DNA of 64,000 nucleotides from positions 186,001-250,000 of the forward strand of contig JAIOKI010000025.1 of assembly GCA_028335825.1 (NCBI GenBank), read 5' to 3'. The notes beneath the pieces were generated by a model. That model did not search any database. It saw nothing but the letters and a program-made list of their open reading frames with translations, and had not been told where the DNA came from. Shown one piece after another: positions 10,161-19,610 of this stretch (the first letter of the stretch is position 1; every line of letters starts with the position of its first letter). Position numbers and translations under genes: made by a program. The DNA is from Nosema muscidifuracis (taxonomy: Eukaryota; Microsporidia; Nosematidae).

Positions 10161-10745
10161 ATGTTTGATACAGGAGAAATTGAATATTTCGAATTCGTTC
10201 CTATAAATTTTGTAAATGAATTAGAAACAGAAATACATGAAACAATAAGTTCAGAATTTAAGCATATGAAAACTATTAACAATATTCTTCATGAATCATG
10301 TAAAAAGAATATGTTTATATTTAAGAATTTTGTATTAAGAAATATTTTGAAATTTCCTTCTAAATTTTCTTATGAACGTAAATGTACTGATCTAGTTGTA
10401 GATAATATTCCTGATATAGATAAATATTATGAATTAGTTTGTAGACAAGATGATCTTAAAGATAAAATAGATATACTTAGTAAAAATATACAAAGACTTA
10501 AGAATAAATGTAATGATCTTTCTAGTATATTAGAATATGAGAATGATATTTATGAGTCTAGTAAGAATATTAAAAATGTAAAGAATACTTATAATATGAT
10601 TATGGAATATGTTAGTACTCTTCCTTTCTATGAAATTGATGAAGATAATTTTAATTATTTACTTGAATATAGAGAAATTCGAAGTGAGATACTTAAAAAA
10701 GAACTAGATGGGATAAATGAAAGAATTGATTTAGATATTATATAA
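10161..10745 (+). CDS. probable Mis12/Mtw1 kinetochore subunit
   Basis: 194 residues, mostly helical. The start IEYFEFVPINFVNELETEI resembles the Mis12 head (human EAQFFGFTPQ, yeast EHLGYPP). The next segment, MFIFKNFVLRNILKFPSKF, fits the second head motif (human LFLQLILRIPSNILLP). Residues ~90-190 are a long coiled coil (RQDDLKDKIDILSKNIQRLK), as in Mis12. The length is close to human Mis12 (205). In the MIND complex this protein links inner kinetochore and Ndc80. The call rests on short motifs, gene size and helix pattern; a different coiled-coil kinetochore or tethering protein is possible. Confidence 0.55.
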   Translation: MFDTGEIEYFEFVPINFVNELETEIHETISSEFKHMKTINNILHESCKKNMFIFKNFVLRNILKFPSKFSYERKCTDLVVDNIPDIDKYYELVCRQDDLKDKIDILSKNIQRLKNKCNDLSSILEYENDIYESSKNIKNVKNTYNMIMEYVSTLPFYEIDEDNFNYLLEYREIRSEILKKELDGINERIDLDII

Positions 10746-10973
10746 TAAAAAAAGTATGTATTAGATTTTTATATATTAAATAAAAGTTTGTATCGGATTT
10801 TTAATTTAACTCTTATATAATAAAAAAGTTTGTAGTAAATTTTTAATTTAAATATTATATAATAAAAAAAGTTTTAGTAAATTTTTAATTTAACTCTTAT
10901 ATATTAAATAAATTTTTTTCTTTAAATATTTTTAATTTAAATATTAAATAAAATTTTGTAGTAAATTTTTAAT

Positions 10974-12056
10974 TTATATATTAAATAAAATTTTTTCTTT
11001 AAGTATTCTTAATCTTCCACATTTCCATTCTTTATCTGTAATCCAACATTCTTTTCCTAAATCTAACGTATTAAATACTTCATTTCCTTTAAGAACTATT
11101 TCATCAATATTATCATCAATTGGTACTTGTACAGCATTATTATAAATAAATTTAAGTTGATCACAAAGATCTTCCATATTTATTAAATTATCTTTATTTT
11201 CTTCTTTTACGTTATTATAAATTATCCTAAGATTTATTCTTTTTAATCTTTCCATATTAAAATATAAAAATCTAATTCTTTTTAATATTTCTGTAATAAT
11301 ATCATCATGTTTATTCTCATACTTAATAATCATTCCATTAATATTCTCATCTTGGTATATATGAGATATTTTTAGATGTTCTTTAATAATTTTCTCTTCT
11401 TTACTTCTATAATCACATAATTTACACATAAAATAAGGAATGTCTTGATTCATTCTTAATTTCTGATATTCTTCTACATAATCTTCATCAATATTGATAC
11501 TATCTTTAATTAATGATTTTGTTTTACCTATAATAAACCAATCATGTAAATAATAATCATCTATAAGGAATATCTCTGTATACCCTGTATATTGATTAAT
11601 AAAAAGACAATGTTGTATACCCATACCTAATACCATAGATAATGAATAAGGTTGTACAAGTATTCCTCTACATTTTTTATAATTAAAAAATACATCTATC
11701 ATTCCAAGTAATAAAGATCTACTAAAAATATTATTAAATATAAATGTTACAAAGGAATTAATAGGAATATGATCAGATAATGCATTATCAAATAGACCAA
11801 GAATTTCAAAAAGATTTTTCTTATCAAAAATTGATTCATCAATAAATATATCTTTACCATTAATATTCAATCTTTTATAATCTAAAATTACTGTACACAT
11901 TTCTTCATTTGATCTGTAATGAGGATATTTAAATTTATTAGGTACATAGTAAGATATTTCAGATCTACCAAATGAACTTGATACATATTTATTGACTATA
12001 TTAATTTGATCAATTCTTTCTAGATTTGTATTTTTTGATCTGTATTTCTTATCCAT
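10974..12056 (-). CDS. divergent actin-fold (Arp8/Arp9-like) protein with an inserted C2H2 zinc finger
   Basis: 360 residues from the chosen start. The open frame extends 14 codons further upstream, but a CCCC box at 12057-12060 sits directly before the ATG at 12056, so MDKKYRSKNT is the likely start. The middle part (SFVTFIFNNIFSRSLLLGMI, then GILVQPYSLSMVLGMGIQHC and a hydrophobic strand ending in IDD) follows the order seen in Arp8-like proteins around the second phosphate loop, with weak residue identity. It is followed by a classic finger, CKLCDYRSKEEKIIKEHLKISH (C-x2-C-x12-H-x4-H). The first actin phosphate loop is not visible, so ATP binding is doubtful. A chromatin-remodeller ARP is the best guess; a finger protein of unknown role is the alternative. 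Confidence 0.42.
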   Translation of the reverse strand: MDKKYRSKNTNLERIDQINIVNKYVSSSFGRSEISYYVPNKFKYPHYRSNEEMCTVILDYKRLNINGKDIFIDESIFDKKNLFEILGLFDNALSDHIPINSFVTFIFNNIFSRSLLLGMIDVFFNYKKCRGILVQPYSLSMVLGMGIQHCLFINQYTGYTEIFLIDDYYLHDWFIIGKTKSLIKDSINIDEDYVEEYQKLRMNQDIPYFMCKLCDYRSKEEKIIKEHLKISHIYQDENINGMIIKYENKHDDIITEILKRIRFLYFNMERLKRINLRIIYNNVKEENKDNLINMEDLCDQLKFIYNNAVQVPIDDNIDEIVLKGNEVFNTLDLGKECWITDKEWKCGRLRILKEKILFNI

Positions 12057-12060
12057 GGGG
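12057..12060 (-). promoter_or_regulatory. CCCC start box deciding the start at 12056
   Basis: On the minus strand the sequence reads acttaccccATGgataag. The longer open frame would place this box inside the coding sequence. Confidence 0.7.
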
Positions 12061-12399
12061 TAAGTAAAGAAGAAATATTCAAAATAATTATTAATCATTT
12101 TTATAAGATAGTAATTTTTAATAAATTTGTTTTAAAGACAATTCTTATTAATAAATTTATTTTTATAAGACAATTCTTATTAATAAATTTGTTTATAAGA
12201 AAATAATTATTAATAAAATTGTTCATAAGACAATAATTCTGTATAAATTCATTTTTATTCAAAAAAATATATAAAATTTTGTTTATATGAAAATACTTAT
12301 TAATAAATTCCATTTATAAAATTTAATTCTGTTTATGCAAAAAAATATATAAAACTTTGTTTATAAGAAAATACTTATTATTTATGCATAAGATTTAAT
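12061..12399. repeat. intergenic with ~30-bp tandem repeats
   Basis: From about 12105 to 12385, imperfect units of ttataagacaattcttattaataaattt and relatives. They create a 70-codon Asn/Ile/Leu-rich open frame on minus that I do not accept as a gene. Confidence 0.6.
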
Positions 12400-12753
12400 T
12401 TATATTCTGTCAAAATCTACCTTTACATTTTCATTATTAGAACCCATAAAAGTATATTCTATATATCCATTATCTTTAAGTATTTTGATTTCCTTCTGCA
12501 TGTATTTTATTTCTATATCTGCTCTATTATTGTTACCTTCTCTAATGCTTAATAATACAATGTCATTGGGTTGAATCCAAACTCTCTTATAATTCTTACC
12601 TCGTACTTTACCAATACGTGTTATTGAATCACTACAATCTACTACAAACTGTCCTTGTCCTAATGGAGATCTAACTAATCCATAAACTGTATCTACATTG
12701 TCAGCGAATTCAAGTGGACGATCTTCATTTGATTTATTGAATCTTTTAGCCAT
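12400..12753 (-). CDS. TIF11: translation initiation factor eIF1A
   Basis: 117 residues. eIF1A binds the 40S A site and helps scanning and start-codon choice. The OB-fold is clear: YGLVRSPLGQGQFVVDCSDS, RIGKVRGKNYKRVWIQPNDI and ADIEIKYMQKE line up with eIF1A (IRGKLRKKVWINTSDIILV in human). The N-terminal basic tail is short, and the acidic C-terminal tail is reduced to VKVDFDRI. The start box is weak: only CC on this strand at 12759-12760. Confidence 0.93.
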   Translation of the reverse strand: MAKRFNKSNEDRPLEFADNVDTVYGLVRSPLGQGQFVVDCSDSITRIGKVRGKNYKRVWIQPNDIVLLSIREGNNNRADIEIKYMQKEIKILKDNGYIEYTFMGSNNENVKVDFDRI

Positions 12754-12850
12754 TTGAAGGATAAAAAATAATCAAAATTATAAATTTACATGTTTAAAAT
12801 AAATAGACCAATAAAATTAATTAATAAATACAGAAATATACAAATAAGAT

Positions 12851-13822
12851 TTATTTTTCACATATCTTTCTTACTGCTTCTACTATATCTTCACAACTAG
12901 GAAAAGATTTCTTTTCTAAATTAGATGCATAAGGAGTAGGAACATCTTTACCCATTAATCTTAAAATAGGTTTATCAAGTACTCCATAACATTTATCATA
13001 TAAGCAAGCTGATAATTCACTTGCTACTCCATATTGTGGAAAAGAAAAATCTACTATAACAATCTTTTTTGTCTTACAAATAGACTGAGCAATTGTATCA
13101 TAATCTACTGGACGGATTGATACTAAATTAATAATCTCACAAGAAATATTTAAATCTTCAAGGATTTTATTGGCTTTAAAAATTTCTCTAAGACTAATTG
13201 ATATGCCAATTATTGTAACATCCTTACCTCTTTTTTCTATTACACACTTATCAAGAGATTGAGTGTAATTACTATCTACTTCATGATACATATCACTATA
13301 TAACATTTCATTTTCTAAATATACTACTGGATTATTATTTCGTATAGCACTCTTAAGAAGACCTTTATGATCTTTACCAGTATACGGACATACAACTTTA
13401 AGACCAGGTATAGATCCATAATAAGCTGAAAAATCTTGTGTATGTTGAGCAGCATATCCACTATTAAATCCATTTGGTCCCCTAAAAACTATAGGGCATT
13501 TGACACGACCTCCTGACATGTACAAAGTTTTTGCACAAGAATTTATGATATGATCAATAGATTGTAAAGCAAAATTCCAAGTCATAAAATCTACTACAGG
13601 TCTAAGTCCAAGATATCCTGAACCAACAGCTAACCCTGTAAACCCCATTTCTGAAATAGGTGTATCCAACACACGTTTCTTACCATATTTTTTAAGAAGA
13701 TTTTTAGTAAGACCATGTGGTCCTCCTGATTTTCCCACTTCTTCACCCAATATGTATACATTAGAATTGAGATCCATTTCTTCATCAAGTGCTTGATTGA
13801 TTAAATCACGAATTTGAATCAT
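12851..13822 (-). CDS. PDB1: pyruvate dehydrogenase E1 component, beta subunit
   Basis: 323 residues. With E1-alpha it forms the thiamine-diphosphate enzyme that decarboxylates pyruvate. Clear family blocks: RVLDTPISEMGFTGLAVGSG, PVVDFMTWNFALQSIDHIIN, FRGPNGFNSGYAAQHTQDF, and the transketolase C-terminal domain (SIRPVDYDTIAQSICKTKK). The protein starts almost at the domain, with no visible mitochondrial or mitosomal leader. Microsporidia are known to keep E1 alpha and beta while lacking E2 and E3, so the reaction partner is unclear. No CCC box. The alpha subunit is not in this window. Confidence 0.95.
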   Translation of the reverse strand: MIQIRDLINQALDEEMDLNSNVYILGEEVGKSGGPHGLTKNLLKKYGKKRVLDTPISEMGFTGLAVGSGYLGLRPVVDFMTWNFALQSIDHIINSCAKTLYMSGGRVKCPIVFRGPNGFNSGYAAQHTQDFSAYYGSIPGLKVVCPYTGKDHKGLLKSAIRNNNPVVYLENEMLYSDMYHEVDSNYTQSLDKCVIEKRGKDVTIIGISISLREIFKANKILEDLNISCEIINLVSIRPVDYDTIAQSICKTKKIVIVDFSFPQYGVASELSACLYDKCYGVLDKPILRLMGKDVPTPYASNLEKKSFPSCEDIVEAVRKICEK

Positions 13823-14032
13823 AAATAAGAATCAATTAAGATTAATTTATATAAAAAAAAGTAACTAATAATAATTTAATATATTCTATTGGTTTATGTT
13901 TAAATTTATTGATACATGAATTTAAATTATTATTTTAATATTAGATTTAAGGATACTATCTAAGTTTTTACTTAAAAATATATATTTCATTTATAAAAAT
14001 TTCATCTTTTTTTTAATTATTTTTTACCCTTC

Positions 14033-14968
14033 ATGTCAATAAAGTATGAAAAATTAAAAGAAGTAGAAAATCGTATAAATGAACTCTGCTTATTAAGACA
14101 ACTTAAAACTGAAGCTGAACATAGAAAGAGAATTAAATGTATTAAAACTCTTAGACTTTATACTAAAATACATTCAGATAAAGATGGTACTTTTATACGT
14201 ATAGATAGTCGAGTTATGAATGACTTTAAAAACAATGTAAATGCCAAGATGGGAGACCTTATCAATAATTTAATAATTTTAGTGAATTATGGACCATCAT
14301 CAGATCCTGAGATATATGAATGGACCAATCAATATGATGAATCTGAAGCATTCGAAATTAGATTATCTTCTTCTTTTGAGAGTATTAAACTTATAGTTAC
14401 ATTATCTAATAAAAGAGAGATTTACAAGTTGAGTCAACAATTATCCTCTTTATTATTGATATCCACTTCTACTAAACCAAATATTCTTGGAACTTTGTAC
14501 ACTTATATAATAAGGAATAATCTTATGATAAGAGATAATCATACAGTTAAGTGTAATGAAGATTTATCAAAGATCTTTAATACAGATGAATTTAAATATA
14601 CAGATTTACCTGAAATTATAGATGATCATTTATTAGTACTTGATGATATAGAAATTGAAATACCTAATTCAAATTCAGATATTTTTAATATTTATGATAT
14701 TCCTGTTGAAGTAGATGATCTTTACCAGCATCCTAAAATACATTCAAAAGATGTTTATCATTTAGAGAGAAAAATTGATACTATAAATGAAATAAAAAAG
14801 AATTTAATAAAACGTAAGGAGACTATGAAAGAATTTTGTAATAATCCAATTAATTATATTAATAAGTGGATATGTCTTGAGTTAGAAGAGTGGTCTAATA
14901 AGACATCATTTTTTAGGGATAAGACTGTTCAAGAACTTATGTATGAATTATTAAAAGGAGTGGTGTAA
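14033..14968 (+). CDS. SWIB/BAF60 protein (Rsc6/Swp73-type SWI/SNF subunit)
   Basis: 311 residues. The SWIB domain is at about residues 150-210: KPNILGTLYTYIIRNNLMIR, then CNEDLSKIF, FKYTDLPEIIDDHLL and IEIEI. This follows BAF60 (LWQYIKVNRLQD, QIFDCPRLKFSEIP). The N-terminal part (residues 50-120, with YGPSSDPEIYEW) matches the region before SWIB in BAF60 (YGPDNHLVEW). The C-terminal coiled part is also typical. Role: core subunit of RSC or SWI/SNF nucleosome remodellers. A CCC box at 14027-14029 precedes the ATG by three bases. It is shorter than human BAF60 (~500). Confidence 0.78.
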   Translation: MSIKYEKLKEVENRINELCLLRQLKTEAEHRKRIKCIKTLRLYTKIHSDKDGTFIRIDSRVMNDFKNNVNAKMGDLINNLIILVNYGPSSDPEIYEWTNQYDESEAFEIRLSSSFESIKLIVTLSNKREIYKLSQQLSSLLLISTSTKPNILGTLYTYIIRNNLMIRDNHTVKCNEDLSKIFNTDEFKYTDLPEIIDDHLLVLDDIEIEIPNSNSDIFNIYDIPVEVDDLYQHPKIHSKDVYHLERKIDTINEIKKNLIKRKETMKEFCNNPINYINKWICLELEEWSNKTSFFRDKTVQELMYELLKGVV

Positions 14969-15267
14969 ATTAAATTAAAGGGGTAAAATATTTTTTCTTA
15001 GGAATATTTATTGTTTATTTTAGTTAATTAAAAAAATATTTTTATCTTTTATTTTTATATTTTATTCATTAATATATGTAATAATTCTTATTCACTTTAG
15101 AATTAAAATATATATTTTTGTATTTATTTTTATATTTTATTTTTATATTTTGTTTATTAATATGTGTAGTAATTTTTATTCAATTTAGAAGTAAAATATT
15201 TATTTTTATATTTATTTATTAATATATGTAATAATTCTTATTCAATTCAAAATTAAAATATATATTT
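14969..15267. repeat. convergent intergenic, T-rich imperfect repeats
   Basis: Three or four ~60-base variants containing attaatatatgtaataattcttattcaattta. An orphan CCCC box occurs on the minus strand at 14981-14984 without a following ORF. Confidence 0.55.
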
Positions 15268-16017
15268 TCACTTTATAAATTTATTAATATATGTGTAGTA
15301 ATTCTTATTCAATGCAGAATTAAAATGTGTACTTTCTCTTAACATTTTCACTTTTCCATTTTTTACCATTTTAGACATTTTTAATCCATTGGAGTTATCA
15401 ACCGTATTATCATTATCAGACAACAAAAACAAAACATCATTCATTTTTCTAATATCTGAATTATCCCAAGTATCAACCATAAGCCATTGAAAATATTTCC
15501 AAAAAAATTTATTCATAACTGTGTTTTTATAACTAATAAAAGGATTCTCTAGTATGCATTTTTTTATACTCATTAACTTACAAAGCTGTATAGCTAAACA
15601 ACATCCAAGAGATTGCCCAAATACGATGTATTTTTTATCCCTTCTATTTAGATATTGAATAAGATCTGTTAGTTCAGATCTTATTCCTTTTTCAGATGGT
15701 ACTCCCCTTTTATTAAACATACCTCTCAGATTAAAGCTAAGCACATTATAAGATGTTTTATCTGCCATCTCTTTAATCAATTTTTCATACACTTTTCCTG
15801 ATATTATAGATCCATGACAGTATATTATATCAGTATCAGATTTTTTATTTAAATAGAATATATCTATAGAGTTAAATGAATCATAAGATTTTATATTTAA
15901 ATAACCACGTGTTCTAAACATTAAAGATCTTTGGAAGACGAATATAAAGAAGTTTGTGAAAAATAAAATTTTGAATATGAGAGATAAAACAAAATTTTTG
16001 TTTGATTTGAGATTCAT
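15268..16017 (-). CDS. alpha/beta hydrolase, Bem46/ABHD13 type
   Basis: 249 residues. One N-terminal membrane segment (about 9-29, FVLSLIFKILFFTNFFIFVF) anchors a hydrolase domain. Key pieces: YCHGSIISGK (oxyanion region), SFNLRGMFNKRGVPSEKGIR as in Bem46, nucleophile elbow GQSLG with Ser136, acid Asp201 or Asp203 in LLSDNDNTVD, and His231 in STHFN. The triad thus looks complete. Bem46-type proteins are ER or plasma-membrane hydrolases of unclear substrate. A CCCC box on this strand at 16024-16027 is six bases before the ATG. It converges with the SWIB gene. Confidence 0.8.
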   Translation of the reverse strand: MNLKSNKNFVLSLIFKILFFTNFFIFVFQRSLMFRTRGYLNIKSYDSFNSIDIFYLNKKSDTDIIYCHGSIISGKVYEKLIKEMADKTSYNVLSFNLRGMFNKRGVPSEKGIRSELTDLIQYLNRRDKKYIVFGQSLGCCLAIQLCKLMSIKKCILENPFISYKNTVMNKFFWKYFQWLMVDTWDNSDIRKMNDVLFLLSDNDNTVDNSNGLKMSKMVKNGKVKMLRESTHFNSALNKNYYTYINKFIK

Positions 16018-16464
16018 AAACGAGGGGTATTCGTTTTTAAAATAACATATTTTTTTTTAGAATTGAAATACTTGACAGATTTAATTTAAATATTTTTTAT
16101 GGGTGACATAATTATAAATATGATGTTTTTTATTTTTATATATTATTTTATATATTTTTTTATATTTAGTTATATATTATTTTAATATATTAATGTATTT
16201 TTTTTATGTATACCAATATATAATTTTATGTATATACTTTCATGTATATAATTTTTTATATATTAATCTATACTTTTACTTTTTTATATTTACTTTTATG
16301 TATATACTTTTACAAATTTTATAGAAATACTTATTCAATACAACTATAAAATAAGAATATTTTTATAAACTAATATAAGACAATGCTTTTAATTATATTA
16401 ATAAATAAATCTTTAAGGTTAATTTAAAAGATTACCTTTTATTTTATTTTATTTAACCCTTTGC
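16018..16464. other. divergent intergenic, T-rich low complexity
   Basis: Mainly runs of tatattttatat and variants of tttatgtatatactttta (16200-16320). It carries the start boxes of the genes on both sides. No other feature seen. Confidence 0.55.
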
Positions 16465-18576
16465 ATGAACAATGATGAAACATCCATACTGAGAAAAGAT
16501 TTTTATGAATCATTGAATATACAAGAAGATATTGAAATTGAATACATTGACATAGAAGAATGTGAAATTCTCTATATGCATTTTATTGATACAGAAGAAA
16601 ATCCTTTACATACAATATTTAAGAATTTTAGATCTACTTACAAAGATCAACATAAAAAGTTTTTGGTAAACAAAATAGAAGAATTTAATTTAACAGAAGA
16701 TTTATTTTTTTACATAATCAAGGATGGTTCTTTTAACACACTTGATCTTCTACAAATACTTCCAGTAAGTTTCTTTAAAAAATTTTGTAATTTTATATTT
16801 AAAAAAAAGCTTTTATTTTTTATGGATACAATATTAGAAATTCAACAGGTTTATCAAGTATTTGAGGATTCTAATTTATGGTACCCTAATCCTTGGTATT
16901 TTAATACTCTTAATGATGATTCTGATATCAATTTGTTATACAGAATTATAAAAAAAATTATTTGTTGGGATAATAAATTTAAAAAGAATTTTATAATTAG
17001 CATAAACACTCTGATTAATGAAAATCAAGATCGAAACAAAATAGTCTTCGATGAGAATAAATTTATATCTGACGTATTTGCTCTAAATATGAACAAATTA
17101 ATTAACAAATTTTTAGATATTATTATTAAAAAAGAGATGTATGATAAAGTATCATTAAGAAGATCTGACGAGTCTTTTACTAATTTTGTATTTCGAAGTA
17201 AAATTGAAATATTTAAACTTAGTTTTATTAAGATAATTGAAGAAAGAACTAGATTAAAAATTGATGGAAAGAAAGTTGATCATATTGATATTTTACTTAA
17301 AGATATTCAATATGAAGAATCTTTTGGACATTTTTTAGGTGAAGTTATTTTAAGAGATGATTTAAATATTTCAAAGGATGAATCAAGTATTTCAAAAGAT
17401 GAATCAAGTATCTTAAAAGATGATACTTTTCTTACAGATGCTAGATCTTCTTATTTGTATATTTTTGATATTTTACCTCCTTCATCTTCTACATACAATA
17501 TTCTTAAATTATTATTCCAATTTGATATACATAAACAACAAGTATTACGTATTTTAGTACATAATACTTCTATAATGAAATTTAGTCTTCTTAATAGTAT
17601 AGTAGATTATTATAATAAGATACAAAAAGAAGGACATAAATTAGAAATAAGATATTTAATTAATATAATAATTGTAGAAGATAAATCATTTAATAAATTA
17701 AAAATATGTAACAGAAATATTAAATTTATAAATAATTTAATGAGTGATTTTGAATATGCATTAAGTAATGGTTTATCAGGTATGAGTGAGATAAATGATT
17801 TATTAAATAAGGATATTGAATCAGAAAATTTTAATAATATACAGAATCATATTATGTATGTAAGAATGATCAAACAAAGAGTATCTACTTCATTTATATT
17901 TGTAGAGACATGTTTTAATTTACTTAATCATATTATTAGATGTAATGTAGATATTTTATTGGTAGATGAACTTATAAATGTATTTGTTAAAATTCTTAAC
18001 TGTAATTTAAAGACTATTGTAGGACCAAAGTGTAGTAACCTTGTATTAAAGAATCCATATATAACAAAAAAACCAAGAAATAAAATATTAGCAGATTTCT
18101 TTAAATCAATAACAAATACTACACTAAAATTTAATCCAAAAGATCTTCTAAGAAATATTCTATTAATTTATATAGGAATAAAAGATAAAAAATTTATAAA
18201 ATCAGTTTGTAATGAAGAAATGTATTATGATCTTAGTATATTTATTAATGGATTGGATATATGTGAGAATAAATATCTTCTAAATATTGAACATATAAAT
18301 TATTTAAGAAATCTTATAGAAAAATTTAAAATATATCGTAAAGAGATTGTTGAAGAAGAAGAAGATGATGAATTTATTGATCCATTGACTTATAATATTA
18401 TTAAAGACCCTATAAAATTATTAACTTCTAATGTTACGATAGATAAAAGTACTTATAATATGATTATGTTAAATGATGGGATTGATCCTTTTAATAGGGA
18501 ACCTTTAGATGATTCAAAAGTAAGGATAGATGAAGAAATGCTAAAAAAGATTATTGAGAAGAGAAAAAATAAATAA
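16465..18576 (+). CDS. UFD2: ubiquitin chain elongation factor E4, Ufd2 family (U-box)
   Basis: 703 residues. The C-terminal ~69 residues form a U-box: EFIDPLTYNIIKDPIKLLTS, then VTIDKSTYNMIMLN and DPFNREPL. Upstream is the long helical Ufd2 core, including LRNILLIYIGIKDKKF near residues 565-580. Ufd2 extends ubiquitin chains on Cdc48-bound substrates. It is shorter than yeast Ufd2 (961). Around residues 305-320 there is a small in-frame repeat (SKDESSISKDESSILKDD). A CCC box at 16457-16459 precedes the ATG by five bases. Confidence 0.88.
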   Translation: MNNDETSILRKDFYESLNIQEDIEIEYIDIEECEILYMHFIDTEENPLHTIFKNFRSTYKDQHKKFLVNKIEEFNLTEDLFFYIIKDGSFNTLDLLQILPVSFFKKFCNFIFKKKLLFFMDTILEIQQVYQVFEDSNLWYPNPWYFNTLNDDSDINLLYRIIKKIICWDNKFKKNFIISINTLINENQDRNKIVFDENKFISDVFALNMNKLINKFLDIIIKKEMYDKVSLRRSDESFTNFVFRSKIEIFKLSFIKIIEERTRLKIDGKKVDHIDILLKDIQYEESFGHFLGEVILRDDLNISKDESSISKDESSILKDDTFLTDARSSYLYIFDILPPSSSTYNILKLLFQFDIHKQQVLRILVHNTSIMKFSLLNSIVDYYNKIQKEGHKLEIRYLINIIIVEDKSFNKLKICNRNIKFINNLMSDFEYALSNGLSGMSEINDLLNKDIESENFNNIQNHIMYVRMIKQRVSTSFIFVETCFNLLNHIIRCNVDILLVDELINVFVKILNCNLKTIVGPKCSNLVLKNPYITKKPRNKILADFFKSITNTTLKFNPKDLLRNILLIYIGIKDKKFIKSVCNEEMYYDLSIFINGLDICENKYLLNIEHINYLRNLIEKFKIYRKEIVEEEEDDEFIDPLTYNIIKDPIKLLTSNVTIDKSTYNMIMLNDGIDPFNREPLDDSKVRIDEEMLKKIIEKRKNK

Positions 18577-18929
18577 ATATTGATCAAAAGGAATATCAAT
18601 TACTTTTATATAAATTTAATCTCTTATATTGATCAAAAAAGAATATCAATTACTTTTATATAAATTTATTAAAAATAAAATTTGCATTTTTAAATTATCA
18701 GTAGAAAAATTGTTAATTGTATTAAAAGAAAATCTAATAATAATAAATAATTTTTTGAAATATTAAAAACAAATATAATAAGAAGAAATAATTTCTGTAA
18801 TTTATTATAAGGAGTATCGAATATTATGATAAACTATAATTAATTTAGTGATAGATGACTAATTTTAAAAAAAAATAACGTATTAAATAAAAAATTTGTA
18901 TAAAACTTTATTACATTCACTCTTTTTTA
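18577..18929. repeat. convergent intergenic with a ~45-bp duplication
   Basis: ttgatcaaaa.gaatatcaattacttttatataaattta occurs at about 18580-18620 and 18630-18670, right after the UFD2 stop. The remainder is AT-rich and featureless. Confidence 0.6.
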
Positions 18930-19529
18930 TCAATTTTGTATTTGAACACACCTTTCTCGAAAGATTTTTTCTATTTCTTCTACAACCAAATTGGTAAGTT
19001 CTTCTACAGATTTAGTAGCATCAAGTTTTACTACATTATCAACAAACTCATGCATATGCGAGTATCCTTCACCCATTTTAATTTGAAAATCTCTTGTTTC
19101 TAATACTTCATCACCCCAGTTAGATCTTTTCATTGTTATATCGGTATTAGCTATTAGAAAAATTGTAAGATCAGGTTTAGGAAGAAGTCTTTCTGTGTCA
19201 ATACACCAAGCCATATCTAAACCTTTAGCTGATGAAGATGCAATTCCACTCCAGGAATATCTATCACAAAGAAGAACATTATTTTTAGAAGTCTCTTCAA
19301 TATATTTCTTCTTATTGTATCTATCAGCAGTAAACAAAAGATGTGTAGCTTCTGGGCCCAAATCCATTTTACCAGTCAAGTATTTATTTAATATATCACC
19401 TATAACGGAATTTCTATCAGGAAAATGCATTTCTTTGGCTGATATTTTCATTTCATTAAGTTTTGAGTATACTGATCTGCTAAGTGTACTTTTACCACTT
19501 TTATCTAGTCCTTCGAATACTACAAACAT
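18930..19529 (-). CDS. CDC8: thymidylate kinase
   Basis: 199 residues. It phosphorylates dTMP to dTDP. P-loop GLDKSGKS is at residues 7-14, FPDR at 36-39, and the DRY motif with LCDRYSWSGIASSSAKGLD at about 87-105. The length matches eukaryotic Cdc8 (216). A lid stretch with Arg (MKRSNWGDEVLETRD) is present. A CCC box on this strand at 19535-19537 is five bases before the ATG. Confidence 0.96.
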   Translation of the reverse strand: MFVVFEGLDKSGKSTLSRSVYSKLNEMKISAKEMHFPDRNSVIGDILNKYLTGKMDLGPEATHLLFTADRYNKKKYIEETSKNNVLLCDRYSWSGIASSSAKGLDMAWCIDTERLLPKPDLTIFLIANTDITMKRSNWGDEVLETRDFQIKMGEGYSHMHEFVDNVVKLDATKSVEELTNLVVEEIEKIFRERCVQIQN

Positions 19530-19610
19530 GAGGAGGGTAGTATTCTCATATAAATAGTTTTTTATTTGTTATAGGAGGGAAAAAATATTTGAAATGGAGG
19601 GAAAAAATAG

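Noticed and set aside
12101-12313. 70-codon open frame on minus
   Set aside because: It is produced by an AT-rich tandem repeat (NKFINK-like units) and has no start box.
14981-14984. Orphan CCCC boxes (also minus 29309-29312, minus 45523-45526, plus 28692-28695)
   Set aside because: No ATG with a meaningful frame follows within a short distance. They may be remnants or chance.
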